This document shows positions 17,767 to 25,589 of a stretch of DNA of 64,000 nucleotides, piece by piece. Position 1 is the stretch's first letter. The number at the start of each line of letters is the position of its first letter. Origin of the DNA: Paraburkholderia sp. BL9I2N2 (lineage in GTDB: Bacteria > Pseudomonadota > Gammaproteobacteria > Burkholderiales > Burkholderiaceae); assembly GCF_004339745.1 (NCBI RefSeq), contig NZ_SMGP01000005.1:186001-250000 (forward strand). Reading direction: 5' to 3'. The notes beneath the pieces were generated by a model. The model was given only the letters and a program-made list of their open reading frames with translations, was not told the DNA's origin and searched no databases. The position numbers were made by a program, and so were the translations under genes.

Positions 17767-18681
17767 ATGCGTGACGAGTTCGACGAGCCGCAGCCGGCGA
17801 CTGTAACCACGGAAACCACGCCGGCCGCCAATGCAACGGCGGCCGAGGCGCCTGCATCGCTGTTGCCGCAAGTGCCTGCCGGCATACGGTTGTTGAACCG
17901 CGATTTTCTGACCGATGTAGCGAACATTCCCGACGGATCGATCGACCTGATCGTATGCGATCCGCCTTACGGGCTCGGCAAGGACTATGGCAACGACTCC
18001 GACATGCGCACAGGCGAAGACTTTCTCGCCTGGACGCGTGGCTGGCTCGAACTGGCCATTCCCAAGCTGAAACCGTCAGGTTCGCTCTACATTTTCTGCA
18101 CCTGGCAGTACGCGCCGGAAATCTTCAGCTTCCTGAAGACAAAACTCACGATGATCAACGAAATCATCTGGGACCGGCGTGTGCCGAGCATGGGCGGAAC
18201 CGTGCGCCGGTTCACTTCGGTGCACGACAACATCGGCTTTTTCGCGGTGTCGAAGGATTACTTCTTCGATCTCGATCCCGTCCGCATCCCGTACGATGCC
18301 GCCACGAAGAAGGCGCGTTCGCGTAAATTGTTCGAAGGCAGTAAGTGGCTCGAGGTTGGCTATAATCCAAAGGATGTCTGGTCGGTGTCGCGACTGCATC
18401 GGCAGCATGCCGAGCGCGTCGCGCACCCCACCCAGAAGCCCCTGGAAATTGTCGAGCGGATGGTGCTGGCAAGTTGTCCGAAGGGCGGCCGCGTGCTCGA
18501 CCCTTTCATGGGCAGCGGCACCACCGCGGTCGCTTGCGCGCGTCAGCAGCGCGAATTCGTCGGCTATGAGATCAATGAAAGTTACTGCGCGATCGCGCGC
18601 GAACGCGTCAGCGCGGCTGCCGCGCCGCCCGTAGCGCGTCGGGTCAAAGCCAAAACTCAACGGCAGACCGAAGTGCAATGA
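17767..18681 (+). CDS. Orphan beta-class DNA (adenine) methyltransferase between trpB and trpA
   Basis: 304 residues. After a disordered Ala/Thr-rich start (1-35), motif IV DPPY is at residues 65-68 (CDPPYGLGKDYGND) and the AdoMet motif I DPFMGSGTTA at about 244-253, with HPTQKP at 220-225. Motif IV before motif I is the beta order, as in CcrM and RsrI. The variable part between (about 140-215) should be the target-recognition region. It starts 11 bases after trpB and ends 50 bases before trpA; no restriction endonuclease or specificity gene is nearby, so it is probably an epigenetic methylase. The target sequence cannot be read from the gene. Confidence 0.9.
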   Translation: MRDEFDEPQPATVTTETTPAANATAAEAPASLLPQVPAGIRLLNRDFLTDVANIPDGSIDLIVCDPPYGLGKDYGNDSDMRTGEDFLAWTRGWLELAIPKLKPSGSLYIFCTWQYAPEIFSFLKTKLTMINEIIWDRRVPSMGGTVRRFTSVHDNIGFFAVSKDYFFDLDPVRIPYDAATKKARSRKLFEGSKWLEVGYNPKDVWSVSRLHRQHAERVAHPTQKPLEIVERMVLASCPKGGRVLDPFMGSGTTAVACARQQREFVGYEINESYCAIARERVSAAAAPPVARRVKAKTQRQTEVQ

Positions 18682-18731
18682 GCGACGTGCAATGAGCGCG
18701 CTGCGCAGTAACCCAAATCCGAGAATATTCC

Positions 18732-19544
18732 ATGTCCCGTATCAAGAACACGTTTGCTGCGCTGTCCGCCCAGGGTAAGAAAGGCCTGATTCCGTTCATG
18801 ACGGCTGGCGACCCGGACCCCGCGCGCACGGTCGAATTCATGCATGCGCTCGCCGCCGGCGGCGCCGATGTGATCGAACTCGGCGTGCCGTTTTCCGACC
18901 CGATGGCCGACGGCCCGGTGATCCAGCAATCGTCGGAACGCGCGTTGGCGCATGGCGTGTCGCTGCGCCACGTGATCGCCGACGTCAAGCGCTTCCGCGA
19001 AACCAACGACACCACGCCCGTCGTGCTGATGGGCTACGCCAATCCGATCGAACGCATGGGTACCGAAGCCTTTGCAAAGGCGGCGAAGGAAGCCGGGGTG
19101 GATGGCGTGCTGGTTGTCGACTATCCGCCGGAAGAGTGCGTTAATTTCGCCGAACAGATGCGATCTGCCGGCATCGATCCGATTTTTCTGCTCGCGCCCA
19201 CGTCGACCGACGAGCGCATTGCGGAAGTCGGCAAAATCGCCAGCGGCTACGTCTATTATGTGTCGTTGAAAGGGGTGACCGGAGCGGCAAATCTGGACGT
19301 TTCCAGCATCGCGAGTAAAATCCCGGCCATCAAGTCGCGCGTCCCCCTGCCGGTGGGCGTCGGTTTCGGTATCCGCGATGCGCAAACCGCACGTGCGGTG
19401 GCCGAAGTATCCGATGCCGTCGTGATCGGCAGCCGTATCGTGCAATTGCTCGAACAGGCGGCGCCCGAAGCCGCTGCCGAGACGCTTACGCGTTTCGTCG
19501 CCGAAGTGCGCGAGGCGCTGGATAGCGTCGCGACTGCCCGATAA
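18732..19544 (+). CDS. trpA: Tryptophan synthase alpha chain
   Basis: 270 residues; cleaves indole-3-glycerol phosphate to indole for TrpB. The catalytic Glu is in VIELGVPFSDPMADGPVIQ, and the phosphate-binding loop LPVGVGFGIRDAQTA and catalytic Asp region GVLVVDYPPEE are intact. N-terminus MSRIKNTFAALSAQGKKGLIPF matches the family. Downstream of the methyltransferase gene and probably in the same transcript. Confidence 0.97.
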   Translation: MSRIKNTFAALSAQGKKGLIPFMTAGDPDPARTVEFMHALAAGGADVIELGVPFSDPMADGPVIQQSSERALAHGVSLRHVIADVKRFRETNDTTPVVLMGYANPIERMGTEAFAKAAKEAGVDGVLVVDYPPEECVNFAEQMRSAGIDPIFLLAPTSTDERIAEVGKIASGYVYYVSLKGVTGAANLDVSSIASKIPAIKSRVPLPVGVGFGIRDAQTARAVAEVSDAVVIGSRIVQLLEQAAPEAAAETLTRFVAEVREALDSVATAR

Positions 19545-19572
19545 CAGTTATTTTTGTCTTCTGTAGTGTAAG

Positions 19573-19591
19573 CGGCGGGCTTGTCCCGCCG
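19573..19591 (+). other. Small hairpin between trpA and accD
   Basis: CGGCGGG pairs with CCCGCCG around a CTTGT loop in the 80-base trpA-accD gap. Only three Ts follow, so it is at best a weak or partial terminator. Confidence 0.45.
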
Positions 19592-19624
19592 TTTGCGCGA
19601 TCGTAGACCCGAGAAGGATTCAAT

Positions 19625-20497
19625 ATGAGCTGGCTCGACAAACTGCTGCCGCCGAAAATCAAACAAACCGACCCGAAAAACCGTAAGGGGATTCCGGAAG
19701 GCCTGTGGATCAAGTGCCCGTCGTGCGAAGCCGTGCTGTATCGCAACGACGTCGAGGCCAATCTGCATGTTTGCCCGAAGTGCGACCATCACATGCGCAT
19801 TGGCGCGCGTGAGCGGCTCGACGGCCTGCTCGATCCGGAAGGGCGCTACGAAATCGGCCAGGAAATCGTCCCGGTCGACGCGCTCAAGTTCAAAGACAGC
19901 CGCAAGTACCCGGATCGCCTGAAAGAGGCGATGGACGACACCGACGAAACCGACGCGATGGTCGTCATGGGCGGCGCGATCCACACGCTGCCGGTGGTGG
20001 TGGCCTGCTTCGAGTTCTCGTTCATGGGCGGCTCGATGGGTTCGGTGGTCGGTGAACGCTTCGCGCGCGGCGCGCAGAACGCGCTTGAACAGAAAGTGCC
20101 GTTCATCTGCTTCACCGCTTCGGGCGGCGCGCGGATGCAGGAAAGTCTGCTGTCGCTGATGCAGATGGCCAAGACCACGGCCATGCTCACCAAGCTCGCC
20201 GAAGCCAAGCTGCCGTTCATCTCCGTGCTGACCGATCCGACCATGGGCGGTGTATCGGCCAGTTTCGCGTTTCTCGGCGACGTGGTGATCGCGGAGCCGA
20301 AGGCGCTGATCGGTTTTGCCGGCCCGCGCGTGATCGAACAAACCGTGCGCGAGAAGCTGCCGGAAGGCTTCCAGCGCGCCGAATTCCTGCTGACGAAGGG
20401 CGCGATCGACATGATCGTCGACCGTCGCAAGCTGCGTGAAGAACTCGCGCAATTGATGGCGCTGTTGAGCCATCAACCGGCTGACGCCGTCGCGTAA
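19625..20497 (+). CDS. accD: Acetyl-CoA carboxylase carboxyltransferase subunit beta
   Basis: 290 residues; with AccA it transfers the carboxyl group from biotin to acetyl-CoA for malonyl-CoA synthesis. An N-terminal zinc ribbon is visible (CPSC at about residues 38-41 and CPKC at about 57-60), then the crotonase-fold body with PFICFTASGGARMQES and GGVSASFAFLGD. The start has GAGAAGGATTCAAT upstream. The trpA-accD-folC order is conserved in many proteobacteria. Confidence 0.97.
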   Translation: MSWLDKLLPPKIKQTDPKNRKGIPEGLWIKCPSCEAVLYRNDVEANLHVCPKCDHHMRIGARERLDGLLDPEGRYEIGQEIVPVDALKFKDSRKYPDRLKEAMDDTDETDAMVVMGGAIHTLPVVVACFEFSFMGGSMGSVVGERFARGAQNALEQKVPFICFTASGGARMQESLLSLMQMAKTTAMLTKLAEAKLPFISVLTDPTMGGVSASFAFLGDVVIAEPKALIGFAGPRVIEQTVREKLPEGFQRAEFLLTKGAIDMIVDRRKLREELAQLMALLSHQPADAVA

Positions 20498-20559
20498 GCA
20501 GGCACTACGGTGAACCGTCGTCGCGCTTTATCAAGCGCGGCGGCCGTCAGAAAAGCAGT

Positions 20560-20600
20560 AAAAAACAGCGCGCCGCGTGAGTGATCAAGCGGCGCGCTGT
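20560..20600 (-). terminator. Minus-strand-oriented terminator-like hairpin
   Basis: ACAGCGCGCCGC (20565-20576) and GCGGCGCGCTGT (20589-20600) form a perfect 12-bp stem with a 12-base loop. The six As at 20560-20565 become a T tract only when read on the minus strand. No minus-strand gene lies nearby, so it may stop antisense transcription or, on the plus strand, act as a plain hairpin after accD. Confidence 0.6.
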
Positions 20601-20707
20601 CATTTCCGGGATAATCACGGTCTCGCAACGCAGCGACGGTTGCTGACGGCGGCCAGCGCGGGCGGGTGCGGTTTTCGCGCATAAAGTGCCCGCCGGATCA
20701 GGCTCTG

Positions 20708-20740
20708 GCCGCAGCCGCAGCCGCAGCCGCAGCCGCAGCC
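20708..20740. repeat. GCCGCA hexanucleotide tandem repeat
   Basis: Five full GCCGCA units plus a final GCC, ending about 60 bases before the folC start. It is non-coding in the chosen annotation. A six-base unit cannot shift a frame, but changes in copy number would alter spacing ahead of folC. Confidence 0.85.
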
Positions 20741-20801
20741 GACCGCTTCGCGCCGCGCCCATTCGCAACACTGCCTAATCGATTCACTCGCGATTCACCC
20801 G

Positions 20802-22112
20802 ATGACCACATTCCCCACCCTCGACGCGTGGCTCACGCACCTTGAATCCGCGCATCCGGTCGGCATCGACATGGGTCTGGCCCGCATCAGCCAGGTGCGC
20901 GACGCGATGCAGTTGTCGTTCGCGTGTCCGGTCATCACGGTCGGCGGCACGAACGGCAAGGGTTCCACGTGCGCGATCCTCGAATCCATTCTGCTGCGCG
21001 CCGGGTTCACGGTCGGCTGTCACACGTCGCCACATCTCCTGTCGTTCAACGAGCGCGCGCGGGTGAACGGCGAAATGGCGAGCGACGCGGATCTGCTGCC
21101 GCACTTCGAAGCCGTCGAAGCCGCGCGTCTGAGCCTCGCCGAACCGGTCACGCTGACCTACTTCGAATTCACGACGCTCGCGATCATGAGCCTGTTCGCT
21201 TCGCGCGGACTGGACGCGGTGATTTTCGAAGTCGGCCTCGGTGGCCGCCTGGACGCGGTCAATATCCTCGATACGGATTGCGCGATCATCACCAGCATCG
21301 ATATCGATCACACGGAGTATCTCGGCGATACGCGCGAGAAAATCGCCTTCGAAAAGGCCGGCATTTTCCGTCCGGGCAAGCCGGCGATCTGCGCGGACCC
21401 GGTGCCGCCACAATCGCTGATCGATTACGCGGAAAAAATCGGCGCTGAATTGTGGCTGTTCGGCCGCGATTTCCGCTACGAGGGCCAAGCGGGCAGCGAG
21501 CGCCAGCAATGGAGCTACGTCGGCCCGACCCTGCGGCGTTCGGCGCTGGCCTATCCGGCACTGCGCGGCGCGAACCAGTTGATCAACACGTCGGCGGCGC
21601 TCGCCGGTCTTGAGGCGCTGCGTGACCGCTTGCCGGTGTCGGCGCAGGACATCCGCCTCGGCCTCGCCAACGTGGAACTGCCGGGCCGCTTCCAGGTGCT
21701 GCCGGGCAAGCCGGCAGTCGTGCTGGATGTCGGCCACAATCCGCATGCGGCCGCGGTGCTGTCGCAAAACCTCGGCAACATGGGCTTCTTCCCGTACACC
21801 TACGCGGTGTTCGGCGCGATGCGCGACAAGGACATTGCCGGCGTGCTGGCGCACCTGAAAGGCGAAATCGATCACTGGTGCGTGACCGATTTGCCGACGC
21901 CGCGGGCGGCGTCCGCGGAAGAACTCGAAGCGGCCTTGCGCGAGCAGGGCGTGGGCGAGGGCGCCGACAGCAGTGTGACGCGCTACGCCACACCGGCAGA
22001 GGCTTTCCAAGACGCGCTAAACCGAGCGTCAGAGAATGATAGAATCGTGGTTTTCGGCAGTTTCTATACGGTAGCAGGCGTGATGGCCTACCGTAAATCG
22101 CAGCAACACTGA
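20802..22112 (+). CDS. folC: Bifunctional folylpolyglutamate synthase / dihydrofolate synthase
   Basis: 436 residues; adds glutamate to dihydropteroate and to folates. Mur-ligase fold with the ATP-binding P-loop GGTNGKGSTCAILES (about residues 47-61), the LSFNERARVNG segment and the C-terminal VVLDVGHNPHAAA. The next gene follows after 29 bases, so it likely starts a folC-SPOR-cvpA-purF unit. Confidence 0.95.
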   Translation: MTTFPTLDAWLTHLESAHPVGIDMGLARISQVRDAMQLSFACPVITVGGTNGKGSTCAILESILLRAGFTVGCHTSPHLLSFNERARVNGEMASDADLLPHFEAVEAARLSLAEPVTLTYFEFTTLAIMSLFASRGLDAVIFEVGLGGRLDAVNILDTDCAIITSIDIDHTEYLGDTREKIAFEKAGIFRPGKPAICADPVPPQSLIDYAEKIGAELWLFGRDFRYEGQAGSERQQWSYVGPTLRRSALAYPALRGANQLINTSAALAGLEALRDRLPVSAQDIRLGLANVELPGRFQVLPGKPAVVLDVGHNPHAAAVLSQNLGNMGFFPYTYAVFGAMRDKDIAGVLAHLKGEIDHWCVTDLPTPRAASAEELEAALREQGVGEGADSSVTRYATPAEAFQDALNRASENDRIVVFGSFYTVAGVMAYRKSQQH

Positions 22113-22141
22113 ACGGGCGCCAGGCTCGAACCAAGCGATTC

Positions 22142-23065
22142 ATGGGAATTTTCTCGTTCGGCAAGAAAGACGACGCGCCCACCCGGCGCGGCGCAAATAC
22201 CAGTTCCACCCGGGCCGCCCGTGGCGAGCGCGTGGAGCGGCGAACCCGCCGCACGGAGCGCACCGTCGACGCCGATGCGATGCTGCTCGACCCTACGTTG
22301 CCGGAAAAGCAGCGTGCGCGTCGCCGCCTCGTCGGCGCGATCGCGATGGTCGTGGCGGCGGTCGTCATCCTGCCGATGGTGCTGGACTCGCACCCCAAGC
22401 CCGTCACAGACGACATCTCCATCGACATTCCAAACCGTCCGGCGCCGAAGCTTGCCAAAGCCGCGGAAGACACGCAGGCCGGTGTGGCGCCCGATAACCC
22501 TGTAACGCCAGACGCGGCACTCGCCGCATCCGGTCTCGCGCCGGCAACGGCAGCCAAGCAAGGCCAATCCAGCGCCGCGAAGCAATCGAGCGCGGAGACG
22601 AGCGCAGCGGCGTCCGCGGCCAAGCCGGCGGCGAAACCGCAAGCGCCGTCCGTGGCGGCCAACACTACGCCTGCGGCGCCCGCAACGGCTGCCAAGCCGG
22701 CGGCGAAACCGCCGGTCACGCATAACGCCGCGACCGCACCGGCTGCTCAAGCCCCAAGCTCGGATGACACAAACACGGCCGCCAGCGCGGACGCGAATTC
22801 CGGTACGCCGGCTTCGCCGCCGGGCAGCCGTTTCGCCGTGCAGCTCGGCGCCTTCGCGAATGACGCCAACGCGCGCAATTGGGCCACCAAGTTGAAAGCG
22901 GCGGGTGTGCCCGCATATACCGAACATCGAAAGCAGGCTGACGGCTCCACGCTCACGTTGCTGCGTGCCGGCCCGTTCGCCGACCGTGCAGCGGCAAGCG
23001 CCGCCATCGCAAAGGTTCGCGAGGTCGGCTTGACGTCGGGCGCGAACAGCGGCGCTGCACAGTAA
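22142..23065 (+). CDS. SPOR-domain inner-membrane protein (DedD/FtsN-like)
   Basis: 307 residues. A short charged cytoplasmic tail, one membrane helix (about 62-80, RLVGAIAMVVAAVVILPMVL), a long Ala/Pro/Lys-rich periplasmic linker, and a C-terminal SPOR domain (about 225-300, RFAVQLGAFANDANARNW). SPOR domains bind denuded septal peptidoglycan, so a division role is likely. The folC-dedD-cvpA-purF neighbourhood matches the enteric order and favours the DedD type over FtsN. Confidence 0.88.
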   Translation: MGIFSFGKKDDAPTRRGANTSSTRAARGERVERRTRRTERTVDADAMLLDPTLPEKQRARRRLVGAIAMVVAAVVILPMVLDSHPKPVTDDISIDIPNRPAPKLAKAAEDTQAGVAPDNPVTPDAALAASGLAPATAAKQGQSSAAKQSSAETSAAASAAKPAAKPQAPSVAANTTPAAPATAAKPAAKPPVTHNAATAPAAQAPSSDDTNTAASADANSGTPASPPGSRFAVQLGAFANDANARNWATKLKAAGVPAYTEHRKQADGSTLTLLRAGPFADRAAASAAIAKVREVGLTSGANSGAAQ

Positions 23066-23072
23066 GCCAGCG

Positions 23073-23567
23073 ATGTTCACTGCCTTCGACTACGCTGTAA
23101 TGGCGGTGATCGGTTTGTCGGCGCTGCGCGGCACATGGCGCGGGTTTTTGTCGGAGATATTTGGGCTGATCGGCTGGATTGCGGCGTTTTTCATTGCTTG
23201 CCGCTTTGTCGGTTACATCGTGCCGTTCATCCCGTCCAACTGGCCGGGCGGCGCGTTGACCCAATGGCTGCTGGCCTTTGCATTGGTGGTGGTCGGTGTG
23301 GTGCTGGTGGCGAGTGTGCTGAACGCCCTTTTGAGCCGCATCGTGCAGGCAACCGGCTTGAGCGGCGTGGACCGCTCGCTCGGTTTGATGTTCGGCCTCG
23401 TGCGCGGGGTCATTCTGGTGCTGATTCTGGTCGCCCTGGCTGGCTTGACCGAACTGCCCCAACAGGAATTCTGGCGCAATGCCCTGCTTCGGCCCTATGC
23501 GGTCGAGGGCGTGCACGTAATGAAACCGCTGCTTCCCGAGACGCTTGCTGCTTACGTCCGAGTGTGA
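23073..23567 (+). CDS. cvpA: CvpA family membrane protein
   Basis: 164 residues with four hydrophobic segments and the family start FTAFDYAVMAVIGLSALRG, then RGFLSEIFGLIGWIAAF. The homologue in E. coli was named for colicin V production and is linked to envelope homeostasis; the biochemical function is unknown. It starts 7 bases after the SPOR gene and precedes purF, the conserved arrangement. Confidence 0.92.
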   Translation: MFTAFDYAVMAVIGLSALRGTWRGFLSEIFGLIGWIAAFFIACRFVGYIVPFIPSNWPGGALTQWLLAFALVVVGVVLVASVLNALLSRIVQATGLSGVDRSLGLMFGLVRGVILVLILVALAGLTELPQQEFWRNALLRPYAVEGVHVMKPLLPETLAAYVRV

Positions 23568-23729
23568 CGATCAGGCGAGTGGCTAGGGAAACGCAGCAGG
23601 ACTCCGGCGCAAACCGGCTGCCTTTACGTTCGGTCGCATAGCTTCGCGAACGCCCCGAAAGAAGTCTCTCGGGACACCATCGCAGGCAGCGGCCGCCATG
23701 ACGAATTTCGTACCTTTGAAGGACATGCC

Positions 23730-25280
23730 ATGTGCGGCATCGTAGGCGTAGTTTCCCACTCTCCGGTCAATCAGCTGATCTATGACAGCCTGCTGCTCCT
23801 GCAGCACCGCGGTCAGGACGCCGCCGGCATCGCGACAGCGAACGGCAGCAACTTCCACATGCACAAGGCCAACGGCATGGTGCGCGACGTGTTCCGCACG
23901 CGCAACATGCGCAGCCTGCCCGGCACCACCGGTATCGGCCAGGTCCGCTACCCGACCGCCGGTTCCGCGTCGAGCGAAGAAGAAGCCCAGCCGTTCTACG
24001 TGAACGCGCCGTTCGGCATCATCCTCGCGCACAACGGCAATCTCACGAACTGGCAGCAACTGAAAGATGAGATGTTCCGCATCGATCGCCGCCACATCAA
24101 TACCAATTCCGACACGGAAGTGATGCTCAACGTGCTCGCGCACGAATTGCAGCTCTCCAGCTCGGGCTTGCAACTCGATCCGGCCGCGCTGTTCAAGGCT
24201 GTGTCGGGCGTGCATCGGCGGGTGCGCGGGTCGTACGCGATCGTCTCGCTGATCGCCGGTTACGGTCTGCTGGGCTTCCGTGACCCGTTCGGCATTCGTC
24301 CGCTGTGCCTCGGCAAGCAGGAAACGGCGGAAGGCGTCGAGTGGATCCTGGCGTCGGAGTCGGTGGCGATCGAAGGTATCGGCTTCGAGTTCGTGCGCGA
24401 TGTGGCGCCGGGCGAAGCGATTTTCATCGACATCGAAGGCAATCTGCACTCGCAGCAATGCGCCACGAACCCGAGCCTGAACCCCTGCATTTTCGAACTC
24501 GTGTATCTCGCGCGTCCGGACTCGGTGCTCGACGGTGTGCCGGTCTACAACGTGCGTCTGCGCATGGGCGACTACCTCGCCGAGAAAATCAAGCGCGAGC
24601 TGCCCGACGTTCCAATCGACGTCGTGATGCCGATTCCCGATTCGTCCCGTCCGGCCGCGATGCAGGTCGCGAAGAAACTGGGCGTGGAATACCGCGAAGG
24701 CTTCTTCAAGAACCGTTACGTCGGCCGCACCTTCATCATGCCGGGCCAGGCCGTGCGCAAGAAGTCGGTGCGCCAGAAGCTGAACGCCATGGGCATCGAG
24801 TTCAAGGGCAAGAACGTGCTGATCGTCGACGACTCGATCGTGCGCGGCACCACTTCGCATGAAATCGTGCAGATGGCGCGCGATGCCGGCGCGAACAAGG
24901 TGATCTTCGCTTCGGCGGCGCCGCCGGTGAAGTTCCCGAACGTCTACGGCATCGACATGCCGACGCGCGGTGAACTCGTCGCCCACGGCCGCTCGGACGA
25001 CGAAGTCGCGCGCATGATCGGCGCAGACCACCTCGTCTATCAGGACGTCGACGCGCTCAAGCAGGCGGTGCGCGATATCAACCCGGCGCTGAAGGAATTC
25101 GAAGCGTCGTGTTTCGACGGCAACTACGTGACCGGCGACGTCACGACCGAGTACCTTGACCGCATCGAAACCGCGCGTCTCGCACCGTCCTCGCAATCGG
25201 ACCGCGACGCCGCGAGCGAAGCGATCGACGGCGGCGCCCCGGCCCGTTCGCAACTGCATTTGCAACTGTCGGTAGGTTGA
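23730..25280 (+). CDS. purF: Amidophosphoribosyltransferase
   Basis: 516 residues; first committed step of purine synthesis, making phosphoribosylamine from PRPP and glutamine. The N-terminal nucleophile cysteine is residue 2 (MCGIVGVVSHSPVN), exposed after Met removal. The PRPP-binding motif VLIVDDSIVRGTTS is near residue 368, and no propeptide is present, as in the Gram-negative type. The 162-base gap before it shows no purine riboswitch that I recognise. Confidence 0.97.
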   Translation: MCGIVGVVSHSPVNQLIYDSLLLLQHRGQDAAGIATANGSNFHMHKANGMVRDVFRTRNMRSLPGTTGIGQVRYPTAGSASSEEEAQPFYVNAPFGIILAHNGNLTNWQQLKDEMFRIDRRHINTNSDTEVMLNVLAHELQLSSSGLQLDPAALFKAVSGVHRRVRGSYAIVSLIAGYGLLGFRDPFGIRPLCLGKQETAEGVEWILASESVAIEGIGFEFVRDVAPGEAIFIDIEGNLHSQQCATNPSLNPCIFELVYLARPDSVLDGVPVYNVRLRMGDYLAEKIKRELPDVPIDVVMPIPDSSRPAAMQVAKKLGVEYREGFFKNRYVGRTFIMPGQAVRKKSVRQKLNAMGIEFKGKNVLIVDDSIVRGTTSHEIVQMARDAGANKVIFASAAPPVKFPNVYGIDMPTRGELVAHGRSDDEVARMIGADHLVYQDVDALKQAVRDINPALKEFEASCFDGNYVTGDVTTEYLDRIETARLAPSSQSDRDAASEAIDGGAPARSQLHLQLSVG

Positions 25281-25299
25281 GCGCGGCTTGAATGAGGCC

Positions 25300-25336
25300 G
25301 CTCCCGGCGTGGCGCGCTGCACGCCGCGCCGGGAGC
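25300..25336 (+). terminator. Hairpin after purF
   Basis: GCTCCCGGCG (25300-25309) and CGCCGGGAGC (25327-25336) form a perfect 10-bp stem with a further GGCG/CGCC arm inside. The T tract is poor (GTGTTAG), so it may be a weak terminator or a 3'-end stabiliser. Confidence 0.6.
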
Positions 25337-25344
25337 GTGTTAGC

Positions 25345-25410
25345 ATGACGGCTTGCGTCGATTTGAACTCAGCTTGCGGACGCGGGGCAACCCGAAACAG
25401 CTAAAGCGAA
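25345..25410 (+). promoter_or_regulatory. Probable SAM-II riboswitch in the metZ leader
   Basis: The core fits the SAM-II (metA-type) aptamer. P1 pairs GCGTC (25355-25359) with GACGC (25379-25383). The loop GATTTGAACTCAGCTTGCG keeps the conserved U-rich GATTTG and the GCTTGC block. The 3' strand has the conserved GCTAAAG (25400-25406), whose GCT can pair with AGC in the loop as the pseudoknot. A small extra GGG-CAA-CCC arm sits before the 3' strand. SAM-II is known upstream of methionine genes including metZ, matching the next gene. The call is by eye, without a covariance search. Confidence 0.8.
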
Positions 25411-25462
25411 TGGTGGAAAAGCCGCATTCATCTACCTCCGCTCCAGCTTTCCCCCGCACATG

Positions 25463-25498
25463 AAGCCCGCTTATGCCGACGCAAAAGCGGGCTTTTTT
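25463..25498 (+). terminator. Intrinsic terminator in the metZ leader, after the riboswitch
   Basis: AAGCCCGCTT (25463-25472) pairs perfectly with AAGCGGGCTT (25485-25494), 12-base loop, T tract 25493-25498. It lies between the SAM-II element and metZ, 91 bases before the start codon, so it can only be relevant to transcripts entering metZ. This suggests transcriptional attenuation. Confidence 0.88.
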
Positions 25499-25589
25499 GT
25501 TGCTGCCGTCCGGCTTGATACGCGCGTCCCAGTTCATCTGAGACGCAAACGCCGAACGCAGCCATGGAACATTGGAAACCAGAACCAAC

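Larger units (their letters stand above)
20498..20801. other. accD-folC intergenic region
   Basis: 304 bases without a gene. It holds a CGCGCTT-TATC-AAGCGCG hairpin at 20522-20539, a 12-bp hairpin with a T tract on the minus strand, and a GCCGCA hexanucleotide repeat, listed separately. No clear promoter for folC was recognised. Confidence 0.6.

Noticed and set aside
17767..18681. Restriction-modification or other phage-defence system around the methyltransferase
   Set aside because: Both flanks are tryptophan genes; no endonuclease, helicase or specificity subunit was found in the neighbourhood.
20708..20740. Phase-variation repeat within a coding region
   Set aside because: The repeat is intergenic in the best annotation and its 6-base unit could not shift a reading frame.
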